Below are positions 7,706-14,333 of a DNA stretch of 21,407 nt, one piece after another; position 1 is the first letter of the stretch, and every line of letters begins with the position of its first letter. A model generated the notes under the pieces. It did not search any database, was not told the origin of the DNA, and saw only the letters and a program-made list of their open reading frames with translations. The DNA is from CAKVOD01 sp964606505 (GTDB lineage Bacteria > Bacillota > Clostridia > Christensenellales > UBA1242): assembly GCA_964606505.1 (NCBI GenBank), contig CAZSGM010000013.1, positions 1 to 21,407 of the forward strand, in the 5' to 3' direction. Made by a program: the position numbers and the translations under genes.

Positions 7706-8659
7706 ATGAATTTTATAACAAAAATGTTTAAGCGTAAAGATAAGACTCCGCTGTTGCCTGAGCCAAGCAAGCCAAAGATTGGGCTTGCGTTAAGCGGCGG
7801 CGGCGCGCGCGGTTTTGGGCACTTGGGTGCGTTGAAGGCGTTTGAGGAACTGGGGATTGAATTTGACGCAGTCGCGGGGACTAGCGTCGGAGCACTGGTC
7901 GGAGCGTTGTATTGCTATGGTTACAAAGCGGACGAATTGATTGAAAGGGCAATGAAAATCAAAATTAAGGACATCCGCACGTCTAAAATTGTTTTTGTTC
8001 CCTCAAAAACTATGAAGTACGAAGAGTTTATCATTAGTTTGGTGGGAGATATCGACATTTCGGACTTGAAAAAGAAGTTTGGCGCGGTTGCGGTCGATAT
8101 GATAACGGGCGAGGAAATTGTTTTTACCGAGGGGCGACTTTGCAAAGTTGTCGCTGGCTCGTGCGCCGTTCCAATGGTTTTTGACTGCGTTCCGTACGAG
8201 GGTATGAACCTAATGGACGGGGGACTGGCGAACACAATCCCTGCGGACGTACCCAAAATGCTCGGTTGCGATAAAGTCATCTCAATCGACATCAACAAAT
8301 ATCGTGGACGCGGAACGGATAGTACGAAAATTTTTGATATTGCGCTTGCCTCAATTCGTATTTTGATGAAAGCCAACTGCGTCAAAGGTAAGTTGAACAC
8401 CGACATTTTAATTGAACCCGATTTGAAAGACTTTAAGTCTACAAGTTTTGAGGGCGCCGAAAAAATGGTTGAAGAGGGCTATAACGCCGTTATGCGCGCG
8501 AAAGACGAAATTCTTAAACTCTTCGCTCCGCCTATTGTCGGTCAAGAAACGCAACTTAAACCTAAGAAAATTAAAGAGAAAAAACGCAAGTTCGGCAAAA
8601 GCAAATCGGTCGAAATTGAACAGGAAATCGAAATTTTTGATAAAGAATTGGACGAATAA
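7706..8659 (+). CDS. Patatin-like phospholipase / NTE-type esterase
   Basis: This 317-residue protein is a cytoplasmic or membrane-associated serine hydrolase of the bacterial patatin family, with a Ser-Asp dyad acting on lipid esters. The oxyanion motif GGGARG lies at residues 31-36, the nucleophile elbow GTSVG at 58-62 (Ser60), and the catalytic Asp in DGG at Asp171, all spaced as in the RssA/YlbK group. The C-terminal region, about 290-317, is charged and low in complexity, outside the fold. The start ATG 7706 has AAGGAAAG five bases upstream and fits the promoter; the longer in-frame TTG reading would begin upstream of the transcription start. No signal peptide is seen. The substrate cannot be told from sequence. 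Confidence 0.9.
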   Translation: MNFITKMFKRKDKTPLLPEPSKPKIGLALSGGGARGFGHLGALKAFEELGIEFDAVAGTSVGALVGALYCYGYKADELIERAMKIKIKDIRTSKIVFVPSKTMKYEEFIISLVGDIDISDLKKKFGAVAVDMITGEEIVFTEGRLCKVVAGSCAVPMVFDCVPYEGMNLMDGGLANTIPADVPKMLGCDKVISIDINKYRGRGTDSTKIFDIALASIRILMKANCVKGKLNTDILIEPDLKDFKSTSFEGAEKMVEEGYNAVMRAKDEILKLFAPPIVGQETQLKPKKIKEKKRKFGKSKSVEIEQEIEIFDKELDE

Positions 8660-8702
8660 CAACATTTTTTGCGTAACTTATTCATTTTGTTGTTAATTTT
8701 GT

Positions 8703-8731
8703 TTGACTCAAAATTAAAAGTTAATTATAAT
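8703..8731 (+). promoter_or_regulatory. Sigma-A type promoter of the MBL-fold gene
   Basis: TTGACT (8703-8708), 17-bp spacer, TATAAT (8726-8731). The leader is about 95 bases and contains an AACTAG / CTAGTT pairing near 8759-8783. An AACAACA / TGTTGTT pairing just upstream (8658-8694) is a weak candidate terminator for the patatin-like gene. Confidence 0.8.
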
Positions 8732-8831
8732 ATAGTTAATTGCAGAAATATGCTGCGTAACTAGCAATTTAACTATACTAGTTGTATTTTAAATTTTGCA
8801 GGCAATCAATTTTGACTTAACGGAGGTAGTA

Positions 8832-10160
8832 ATGGCAAAAACAAAGAGCAAAAAAGTTAAGAAAAAAACCTACCGCCTGAGGTTTACGTGGATAGGTTTT
8901 ACAATATTTATGGTGCTGGCGATTTTAATCGGTTGTACCTATTTTGTAAAAGACCCGATTGAAAAATACGTCGCCGATATGGTCGGTTACACAGTAAAAA
9001 ATACCGAATTCGGCTCGGTAATCGAGACGGGCGACCTCGAGGTGCACTTTATAGATGTTGGACAGGGAGACAGCATAGCAATACGTTTCCCCGATGACCA
9101 AACTATGCTTATCGACGCGGGCAAACCTAGCGCAGAAAAGCAGTTGCTTAGTTATCTTGATAATACATTTTTTAAAAACGACCCCACTCGCGAATTTGAC
9201 TACGTTATGTTGACACACAGCGACGCTGACCACTGCGGCAGTATTGTAGCAATTTACGAAGAATATCAAGTAAACAATAGCATTCGCCCGTATGAGTATT
9301 CAACTGTAAGTAAACATGAGCCAGCAGGCAACCCAAATGGTGCGCGTGAAAAAAGCACTAAAACATATGCGAAGTACATAGACGCAGTGTATAATGAAAA
9401 CGATATTGAAGGCGACACCGACGTTATTTATGCGCATGCAGGTTACACAATTGTGAGCAAAAATAGCAGTGCTTCCTATCTTATGGAGTTTATTACGCCT
9501 CAAAAAAAGCTTTATAATGACGCAAACGACTATTCGCCTATCGTTTTGCTTGAATATAAATCAATGAGTTTCTTGTTTACGGGCGACGCTCAAGCTGAGC
9601 AATTTGCCGAACTTGAAAGCGCAATTGACACTAATAGCACACTCAAAACGCGCTTGTCGCGAGTTACAGTCTACAAGGCTGCTCACCACGGCAGTTCGTT
9701 ACATAACTCAAACAACCTCTCCATACTCCAAAAACTCAACCCCGAGTACGTAGTTATTGAAGTCGGCGAAGGGAACAGCTACAAGCACCCGCACCAAGAC
9801 TTCTTGGATAACCTCGCCACTGCAGGTATCACAAACATTTACCGCACTGACCTAAACGGAAACATTTTGTTTGGGGTAAGCACAACAAATGGTTCGCTCA
9901 ATTTGGTTACGTCCAAAGAACTTGAAGACGTGTCGTATGTTTCTTCGTCCGACGCCCCCGCGCCGCCAGTGCTGTACTATAGTTGGGAAATAATGGCAGG
10001 AACATTGATTTTTGTGCTGTTTATCTTGTGTTTCTATGATTACGCATACAAGAAACGCAAAATTGAACGTCAACTTGAAACAATCAAGAACTTGACGCCT
10101 GAGTTGACCGAGTCAGAAGGTAAGGCAGCGCCATCAAAGAAGAAAAAGACTAAAAAATAA
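8832..10160 (+). CDS. Membrane-tethered ComEC/Rec2-like metallo-beta-lactamase-fold hydrolase
   Basis: A Lys/Arg-rich N-terminus leads into a transmembrane segment (about residues 18-37). An MBL domain of the ComEC C-terminal type follows: LEVHFIDVGQGDS, the metal motif HSDADH (His129, Asp131, Asp133, His134), FTGDA, AAHHGSS and KHPH. A second hydrophobic segment (about 386-408) and a Lys-rich tail end the 442-residue protein. Basic residues flank both membrane segments on the terminal sides, so by the positive-inside rule the MBL domain should face outside. In ComEC the related domain is extracellular and linked to DNA processing; here the competence channel is absent, so the role (nuclease or other phosphodiesterase) is inferred. 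ATG 8832 follows GGAGG by five bases; an in-frame TTG at 8796 lacks a ribosome binding site. It is probably monocistronic. Confidence 0.88.
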   Translation: MAKTKSKKVKKKTYRLRFTWIGFTIFMVLAILIGCTYFVKDPIEKYVADMVGYTVKNTEFGSVIETGDLEVHFIDVGQGDSIAIRFPDDQTMLIDAGKPSAEKQLLSYLDNTFFKNDPTREFDYVMLTHSDADHCGSIVAIYEEYQVNNSIRPYEYSTVSKHEPAGNPNGAREKSTKTYAKYIDAVYNENDIEGDTDVIYAHAGYTIVSKNSSASYLMEFITPQKKLYNDANDYSPIVLLEYKSMSFLFTGDAQAEQFAELESAIDTNSTLKTRLSRVTVYKAAHHGSSLHNSNNLSILQKLNPEYVVIEVGEGNSYKHPHQDFLDNLATAGITNIYRTDLNGNILFGVSTTNGSLNLVTSKELEDVSYVSSSDAPAPPVLYYSWEIMAGTLIFVLFILCFYDYAYKKRKIERQLETIKNLTPELTESEGKAAPSKKKKTKK

Positions 10161-10169
10161 GCAAATTTC

Positions 10170-10211
10170 AAAATCTAAGTAATCCAGTTGCGAATTGCTT
10201 AGATTTTTTTT
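10170..10211 (+). terminator. Strong terminator after the MBL-fold gene
   Basis: A 14-bp stem (10170-10183 with 10194-10207, one G-U pair) has core AAAATCTAAG / CTTAGATTTT, a 10-base loop and T8 (10204-10211). It starts nine bases after the stop codon. Confidence 0.9.
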
Positions 10212-10271
10212 GCGCAATGACGAATATTTGGACAGATAACTAAAATATTGCAGTTAAAAATTGTTTGTTTT

Positions 10272-10313
10272 AAATATCTAAGCAGTTCGGAGTTGTACTA
10301 TTTAGATATTTTT
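10272..10313 (+). terminator. Second terminator-like hairpin, similar to the first
   Basis: AAATATCTAAG (10272-10282) pairs with TTTAGATATTT (10301-10311), with one G-U pair, and leads into T5. It shares the ATCTAAG stem core and a CAGTT-containing loop with the preceding terminator, suggesting duplication. It may act as a backup stop; strand use is uncertain. Confidence 0.6.
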
Positions 10314-10372
10314 GTTTGCTCCAATAGTTATTGCAAACTCTAACATTTGTTACGCAATCTTTGCGTTGTATT

Positions 10373-10432
10373 TATCGTTAAACACTTGTACATATCGCTA
10401 AATTTGTTACAATATCATTTTTGCAGTAACGC
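10373..10432 (+). repeat. Degenerate tandem repeat, exact 20-bp period, three copies
   Basis: TATCGTTAAACACTTGTACA (10373-10392) is followed directly by TATCGCTAAATTTGTTACAA (10393-10412) and a weaker TATCATTTTTGCAGTAACGC (10413-10432). They lie in the 372-base convergent gap 10161-10532, which also holds three hairpins and no gene I can support. Confidence 0.5.
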
Positions 10433-10450
10433 CAATTGTTATAAAAATAA

Positions 10451-10506
10451 AAAAACGCTTGCTACTTCAACGCAGTGATGTACTGCGCAAAACTGCAAGC
10501 GTTTTT
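10451..10506 (-). terminator. Two-tier hairpin terminator of the minus-strand gene (possibly bidirectional)
   Basis: A 12-bp outer stem (AAAAACGCTTGC 10451-10462 with GCAAGCGTTTTT 10495-10506) encloses a 6-bp inner stem CGCAGT (10471-10476) / ACTGCG (10482-10487). On the minus strand it is followed by T7-A-T5; on the plus strand by T5. It ends 27 bases from the minus-strand stop codon. Confidence 0.85.
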
Positions 10507-10532
10507 GTTGTATTCTATCAAAGTATTATGTA

Positions 10533-11198
10533 CTAAGCGTTTGGCGTCGGCGCGGGGGTAGGGAATAAAGGCAAATCAAAGTACCCCGAGCAAACATCTT
10601 CCGTAAAACTTTGGCAAGGCGGTATCAAGCAGTACCCGTAACTCGGAACAAGTATTTCCGCGTCGGCAACCACTTTTAAGATGAGTGCCAAGCAGCAGTT
10701 CACGGTTAGTGGCGTGCTCGCGTCCGTCGGGAACAACCCGTCCGTCAAAATAACCCCGCCTGATGCCTCTACGCGATACGGCATGATCGATGGTTGCGGC
10801 ACGTAAAGCACAACATCTTCGTCAACCGTAAATTCGCCCTTCGCCGTCCCCGCAACATTGTTTGCGTCAGTGTAAACAACATCCACAGGGATAGTAACCG
10901 TTGCGCGCACTCTAGCAAAGTTCGGTCTGTCCTCAAGCCGTTCGATACTTAGGTTTGAAACAGTGAACCGCTGCGTCGCAGAGTTTTGTCCCGAAACAAA
11001 TGTTAGCGGCAACGTCGGATTTGCTGGATTGAACCCGCTTAGCGCGATTGATTGCCCCTCAATTTGCGTCTGTTGCAAGCAAGCGTCAAAAACTTTTTGC
11101 GTTTGTATGCAAATTCTCTCGCATAACCCGTTCAAAGGGTTGCCTTGAATAGCACCAGGGGTTCTATCGCCGCGAATGTTTCCAATAAAAAATGACAT
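10533..11198 (-). CDS. Conserved Clostridia-type protein of unknown function, Cys-containing, beta-rich
   Basis: This 221-residue protein starts at the ATG complementary to 11196-11198, with a perfect AAGGAGG (11204-11210) five bases upstream; an upstream in-frame extension of 71 codons has no such site. The visible pattern is CERICIQTQKVFDAC near residue 30, a central beta-rich part with NLSIERLEDRPNFARVRATV and VDVVYTD, then VPQPSIMPYRVEA, NCCLALILKVV, SYGYCLIPPCQ and a Pro-rich end. Nine cysteines and no signal peptide or membrane segment are seen. From memory it resembles widespread Clostridia proteins of unknown function and, loosely, the DUF3794-type beta domain of spore-coat morphogenesis factors; this is unverified. 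It stands alone, divergent from engB. No sigma-A promoter is obvious for it. Confidence 0.82.
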   Translation of the reverse strand: MSFFIGNIRGDRTPGAIQGNPLNGLCERICIQTQKVFDACLQQTQIEGQSIALSGFNPANPTLPLTFVSGQNSATQRFTVSNLSIERLEDRPNFARVRATVTIPVDVVYTDANNVAGTAKGEFTVDEDVVLYVPQPSIMPYRVEASGGVILTDGLFPTDASTPLTVNCCLALILKVVADAEILVPSYGYCLIPPCQSFTEDVCSGYFDLPLFPTPAPTPNA

Positions 11199-11259
11199 AT
11201 TTTCCTCCTTATAGTTTCTATTAAATAATATGTTACGCAAAGGTCTTTTGTGATAACAA

Positions 11260-11288
11260 TTGACATTTGAGCGCAAAGTTGCTATACT
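11260..11288 (+). promoter_or_regulatory. Near-consensus sigma-A promoter of engB operon
   Basis: TTGACA (11260-11265), 17-bp spacer, TATACT (11283-11288) preceded by TGC. This is the best match in the window. The leader, about 11295-11361, can fold into a bulged hairpin TTTGCT-TGGG (11310-11319) / CCCA-GCAAA (11332-11340) without a T-run. Confidence 0.88.
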
Positions 11289-11361
11289 TAAATTAGAAAA
11301 TATCTGTGCTTTGCTTGGGCAAACCCATCGTCCCAGCAAAACGCAGCCAAAGGATTGAACT

Positions 11362-12540
11362 ATGATTATTAAGAAAGCAGAATTTGTAACAAGTCTAGCA
11401 AAACTCAGCAATTACGTCGATTTCACATTGCCCGAAATCGCCTTTGTTGGCAGGAGTAACGTCGGCAAATCCAGCCTAATAAACGCACTCACGGGCAGGA
11501 ATAAACTCGCAAAAACAGGCAGTATGCCGGGTAGAACACGCCTTGTAAACTACTTTTTGGTAAACAACCGCTTTATGCTCGTCGACCTCCCAGGGTATGG
11601 TTACGCGCTCGCCAGCAAAGAAGCGCAAAGGGAGTGGCAAACACTAATTTCGGGTTACCTGCAACAGTCTGACAACCTAAAAATGGTTTTCGTGCTAGTC
11701 GACATCAGAATTGCGCCAACTGACCTTGATAAGCAAATGCTTGAATATCTGTATTACTACAACATCCCGTTTAAGGTTATCGCAACAAAGGTCGACAAAA
11801 TCGCCAAAACCAAAGTCGTCGCGCAAGTGCAAATGATTGCGGGGGAACTTGGACTCGGCGTCGCAGATATTCTCGCCGTCTCCGCCGCAGAAAAACAAAA
11901 CCTCGGTGCCGTGCTTGACTATATGTCGCAAGTCCTCGACTACGACAACCTAAGCGATAGCGGCGATAAAATCAACCAAATTATGTGCGCAATCAAAGAA
12001 AGAAACACCGCCGCGTCAACAAAAAATGCCACTGCAAAAGGAACTTCAGTAAGGGGCACTTCAACAAAATCTGCCTCAGCCAAAGGCGTAAAAACATCAA
12101 AACGCACGCAGGTAAGCAATTCAACTAAAGGCACAACCCGAGGTGGTGCGCCCCAAACGTCTAGGGCAGCAAAAACGGCAAGCACAACCTCAGTCGCCCG
12201 CAAAAACGCCTCCTCAAACGGCGCAAAACAAAACTCCCGCAACGAGCGCCTAGATGGAGACACCCGTGGCAAAACCCGCCAACAATTAAACAAAACAACC
12301 TCACAAAATGCGCGTTTTGCTACAAAAACGCATTCTAACGAGCAAAATTTCGCTTCAGCAAAGCGTTCATCAAAAGCGAATGTAAACGGGAGTTCAAACG
12401 CAAAATCGTTTGCAAAAAACGCCAGCGGAAAGGCGAATTTAAATAATAAGCAAACAAAACGCAACAACGAAAAGTCGCAAGAAACAAAAGTTAAGCATAC
12501 GCCAAGATATGCACTGAAAAAAAGGAAAATTAAAAAATGA
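11362..12540 (+). CDS. engB: Ribosome-assembly GTPase EngB/YsxC with long basic tail
   Basis: EngB is an essential TRAFAC GTPase for large-subunit ribosome assembly. Residues 1-196 form the whole expected protein: G1 GRSNVGKSS (30-38), G2 around PGRTR (56-60), G3 DLPG (75-78), G4 TKVD (141-144) and G5 VSAAEK (172-177). The family is normally about 200 residues; this one has 392. Residues 197-392 form a low-complexity Lys/Arg/Ser/Thr/Ala/Asn tail with KGTS and RGTSTKSASAKG-like runs and no predicted fold, ending ALKKRKIKK. No stop codon or frameshift separates the two parts. The ATG follows AAGGA by seven bases and a strong promoter. The stop codon overlaps the next start as ATGA. The tail probably contacts rRNA; that is inference. 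Confidence 0.93.
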   Translation: MIIKKAEFVTSLAKLSNYVDFTLPEIAFVGRSNVGKSSLINALTGRNKLAKTGSMPGRTRLVNYFLVNNRFMLVDLPGYGYALASKEAQREWQTLISGYLQQSDNLKMVFVLVDIRIAPTDLDKQMLEYLYYYNIPFKVIATKVDKIAKTKVVAQVQMIAGELGLGVADILAVSAAEKQNLGAVLDYMSQVLDYDNLSDSGDKINQIMCAIKERNTAASTKNATAKGTSVRGTSTKSASAKGVKTSKRTQVSNSTKGTTRGGAPQTSRAAKTASTTSVARKNASSNGAKQNSRNERLDGDTRGKTRQQLNKTTSQNARFATKTHSNEQNFASAKRSSKANVNGSSNAKSFAKNASGKANLNNKQTKRNNEKSQETKVKHTPRYALKKRKIKK

Positions 12541-13262
12541 AAGTTTATGCAATAAGTGATTTGCACCTATCAATATCGACGCCCAAACCAATGGATATTT
12601 TTGGACACATTTGGGATAACTACACTGAGGACATCGAAAAGGACTGGAACGAAAAGGTTACCGACGACGACATTGTTTTGCTCGCAGGAGACTTTTCGTG
12701 GGCAATGTACTTAGAGGACGCCGTCAAAGACTACGACTACCTAAAGAAATTAAAGGGGCGTAAGGTTATGATTCGCGGAAACCACGACTACTGGTGGCAG
12801 TCCATCTCGGCAGTCCGCAACTCCGCGCCAAGTGATATGTTTTTCCTGCAAAACGATTGCGTGCGATTTGAAAACATCCTCATTTGCGGAACACGCGGCT
12901 GGACAGTTCCCGAGCGCGGCCGTGAGCAATCGCCCGACGACTTGAAAATATATAAAAGGGAACTTATCAGACTTGAACTAGCCTTGCAGAGCGCAACCAA
13001 ACTGCGCAAGGACGGCGACATCTTGATTGTTATGATACACTATCCGCCGTTTAATAGCGGGGTAGAGGATAGCGACTTTACTAATCTAATGGAAAAATAC
13101 AACGCCAATATCTGCGTTTTTGGACACCTGCACGGCAATAAAATTCGCTCAAAACTCGAATACAGCAAAAGGGGTATAAACTATTATTTAACCAGTTGCG
13201 ATAAACTTGAAAACAAACTCAAATATATTTGCTCTTCATCAAGTAATTCATCGGATAATTAG
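12537..13262 (+). CDS. Calcineurin-like metallophosphoesterase
   Basis: This 241-residue cytoplasmic protein carries the full dinuclear-metal motif set: DLH (Asp8, His10), GD (Asp52), GNHD (Asn82, His83), His168 in HYPP, and GHLH (His197, His199). It belongs to the Firmicutes metallophosphoesterases that begin M-K-(V/I)-Y-A-I-S-D-L-H-L. The exact substrate (phosphoprotein, nucleotide or other phosphodiester) cannot be read from sequence. The start ATG overlaps the engB stop by four bases (ATGA), so translation is probably coupled and both genes share the 11260 promoter. The C-terminus is a Ser/Asn-rich run. A strong terminator follows 18 bases after the stop codon. Confidence 0.92.
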   Translation: MKVYAISDLHLSISTPKPMDIFGHIWDNYTEDIEKDWNEKVTDDDIVLLAGDFSWAMYLEDAVKDYDYLKKLKGRKVMIRGNHDYWWQSISAVRNSAPSDMFFLQNDCVRFENILICGTRGWTVPERGREQSPDDLKIYKRELIRLELALQSATKLRKDGDILIVMIHYPPFNSGVEDSDFTNLMEKYNANICVFGHLHGNKIRSKLEYSKRGINYYLTSCDKLENKLKYICSSSSNSSDN

Positions 13263-13280
13263 AAAAGCAAATCAACCAAG

Positions 13281-13309
13281 AGAACATACAGAATGTATGT
13301 TCTTTTTTT
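13281..13309 (+). terminator. Terminator of the engB operon
   Basis: A perfect 10-bp stem AGAACATACA (13281-13290) / TGTATGTTCT (13294-13303) with a GAA loop, followed by a T-run to 13309. Confidence 0.9.
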
Positions 13310-13377
13310 GTATTTATCCGTTTGAGTGTCGCAACTTTCTGTTCTTATAATTTCGCTTGCTTTGCGTTTATAATGCT

Positions 13378-13408
13378 AAAAAATAGTTAAGTACTTAACT
13401 ATTTTTTT
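13378..13408. terminator. Near-palindromic bidirectional terminator
   Basis: A 13-bp stem (13378-13390 with 13395-13407) of AAAAAATAGTTAA / TTAACTATTTTTT around a GTAC loop has A- and T-runs at its two ends, so it could stop RNA polymerase from either side. It is the second terminator within 100 bases and isolates the division cluster from the engB operon. Confidence 0.75.
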
Positions 13409-13411
13409 CGT

Positions 13412-13517
13412 AAAAATACAAAAATAAGGCGCAAAAATTAGAAAAAACTGCAAAATATCAACAAAATACCCACAAAATGTGTAAAAGTGTTCAAAAATGG
13501 TTGATTGTGGTTAAAAA
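13412..13517 (+). promoter_or_regulatory. Roughly helically phased A-tracts upstream of the mraZ promoter
   Basis: Runs of four to six A start at about 13412, 13420, 13433, 13442, 13452, 13463, 13474, 13483, 13493 and 13513, mostly 9-11 bases apart. Such phasing is known to bend DNA. The tract reaches into the promoter, so it may act as an UP-element-like or architectural site. The run includes the box repeats listed separately. Confidence 0.6.
13475..13514 (+). promoter_or_regulatory. Putative MraZ operator: four boxes at exact 10-bp period
   Basis: Four successive 10-mers read AAATGTGTAA, AAGTGTTCAA, AAATGGTTGA and TTGTGGTTAA, with TG at 13478, 13488, 13498 and 13508. Known MraZ operators are short G/T-rich boxes (TGGGN in E. 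coli, AAAGTG[T/G] in mycoplasmas) repeated every 10 bp. AAAGTGT occurs exactly at 13484-13490. The array overlaps the -35 of the mraZ promoter, suggesting autoregulation. Confidence 0.6.
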
Positions 13518-13529
13518 CTGTAGTATAAT
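13501..13529 (+). promoter_or_regulatory. Sigma-A type promoter of mraZ
   Basis: TTGATT (13501-13506), 17-bp spacer, TATAAT (13524-13529). The leader is short, about 18 bases, and contains AAGGAG at 13539-13544, nine bases before ATG 13554. Confidence 0.85.
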
Positions 13530-13553
13530 ATGTGCAACAAGGAGTAGTGTACT

Positions 13554-13985
13554 ATGTTGCTGGGTACGTACTATTATTCGGTTGACGAAAAGGGGCGCAT
13601 ACGAATGCCCGTGAAGTTGAAAGCGCAACTAGGCGATAATTTTGTTGTTACAAAAGGGTCAAATGGTTGCTTGTTTGTGTTTTCACAAGACGAGTTGAAA
13701 AGTAGTATCTACGACAAATTGAAGGAGTTGCCGTTGACAGCAGCCGACGCGCAAAAGCCGCTACGAATGATAATGTCCTCAGCGTTTGAGGTTCAAGAAG
13801 ATAGTGTTGGCAGATTTACTTTGCCCGCAATTTTGCGAGAGTTTGCCCAAATTACAAAAAACATCGTCATCATCGGGGTTGGAGCCCGTTGTGAAATTTG
13901 GAGTGAGGAACGCTGGAACGAGTACAACGACAGCGAAATGAGTTTTGACGAAACCTTTTCTAAATTGGGCGACTTTAACATTTAA
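13554..13985 (+). CDS. mraZ: Transcriptional regulator MraZ
   Basis: MraZ is the DNA-binding regulator at the head of the division and cell-wall cluster, with two AbrB-like half-domains assembling into a ring. The 143 residues fit the family. Both half-sites show the signature D-x-x-G-R: DEKGR at residues 11-15 and DSVGR at 83-87, each followed by a Pro-containing strand. SNGCLFVFSQDE lies between them, as in typical MraZ. The start has AAGGAG nine bases upstream. A promoter with four box-like 10-bp repeats lies immediately upstream, supporting self-regulation. A 348-base gene-free gap separates it from rsmH, unusual since the two are normally adjacent; no terminator is evident there. Confidence 0.95.
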   Translation: MLLGTYYYSVDEKGRIRMPVKLKAQLGDNFVVTKGSNGCLFVFSQDELKSSIYDKLKELPLTAADAQKPLRMIMSSAFEVQEDSVGRFTLPAILREFAQITKNIVIIGVGARCEIWSEERWNEYNDSEMSFDETFSKLGDFNI

Positions 13986-14041
13986 TAGAAAATGATACAT
14001 AAATCTAAAAATAATAAAACTGAAACTTTATGACAACAATT

Positions 14042-14131
14042 TTAATTAAATTAGTGTCTGATTTAAATAATTAGGGTTAATATAACTTAAATAATTAGAT
14101 TTAATAGACGAGTAATTGCATTTAATAAAAC
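14042..14131 (+). repeat. AT-rich degenerate repeats in the mraZ-rsmH gap
   Basis: TTAAATAATTAG occurs at 14063-14074 and again 24 bases later at 14087-14098; over 24 bases the two units agree at 19 positions. A looser relative precedes them near 14042, and one follows about 21 bases on (TAATTGCATTTAATA near 14113). The gap 13986-14333 is otherwise AT-rich without a gene. I found no convincing promoter for rsmH in it. Confidence 0.5.
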
Positions 14132-14333
14132 AAAAAGTTAGTTTAGAAGAATTGAATAATTGAGTTAAACCGCTGCCTAATTGACAGTTTGGTTGAAAGT
14201 TGGCGTTTAGTAAATTTGCAGTTTAACTGAATTAAAATTGTTAGCGAAAATTGAGCGAAACAAGGGTTTTGCCATACCACAATAAAATTGTACGAAAAAA
14301 CAGTCGACTCGTTATCGAGAGGAGGTAGTAGGG

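Noticed and set aside
8796..8831. Upstream TTG start for the MBL-fold gene
   Set aside because: No ribosome binding site; GGAGG sits five bases before ATG 8832.
11199..11411. 71-codon N-terminal extension of the minus-strand gene
   Set aside because: It runs across the engB promoter and start, while ATG 11198 has a perfect AAGGAGG.
11940..12566. Long minus-strand frame opposite the EngB tail
   Set aside because: Low-complexity mirror of a C-rich coding strand; no ribosome binding site or domain.
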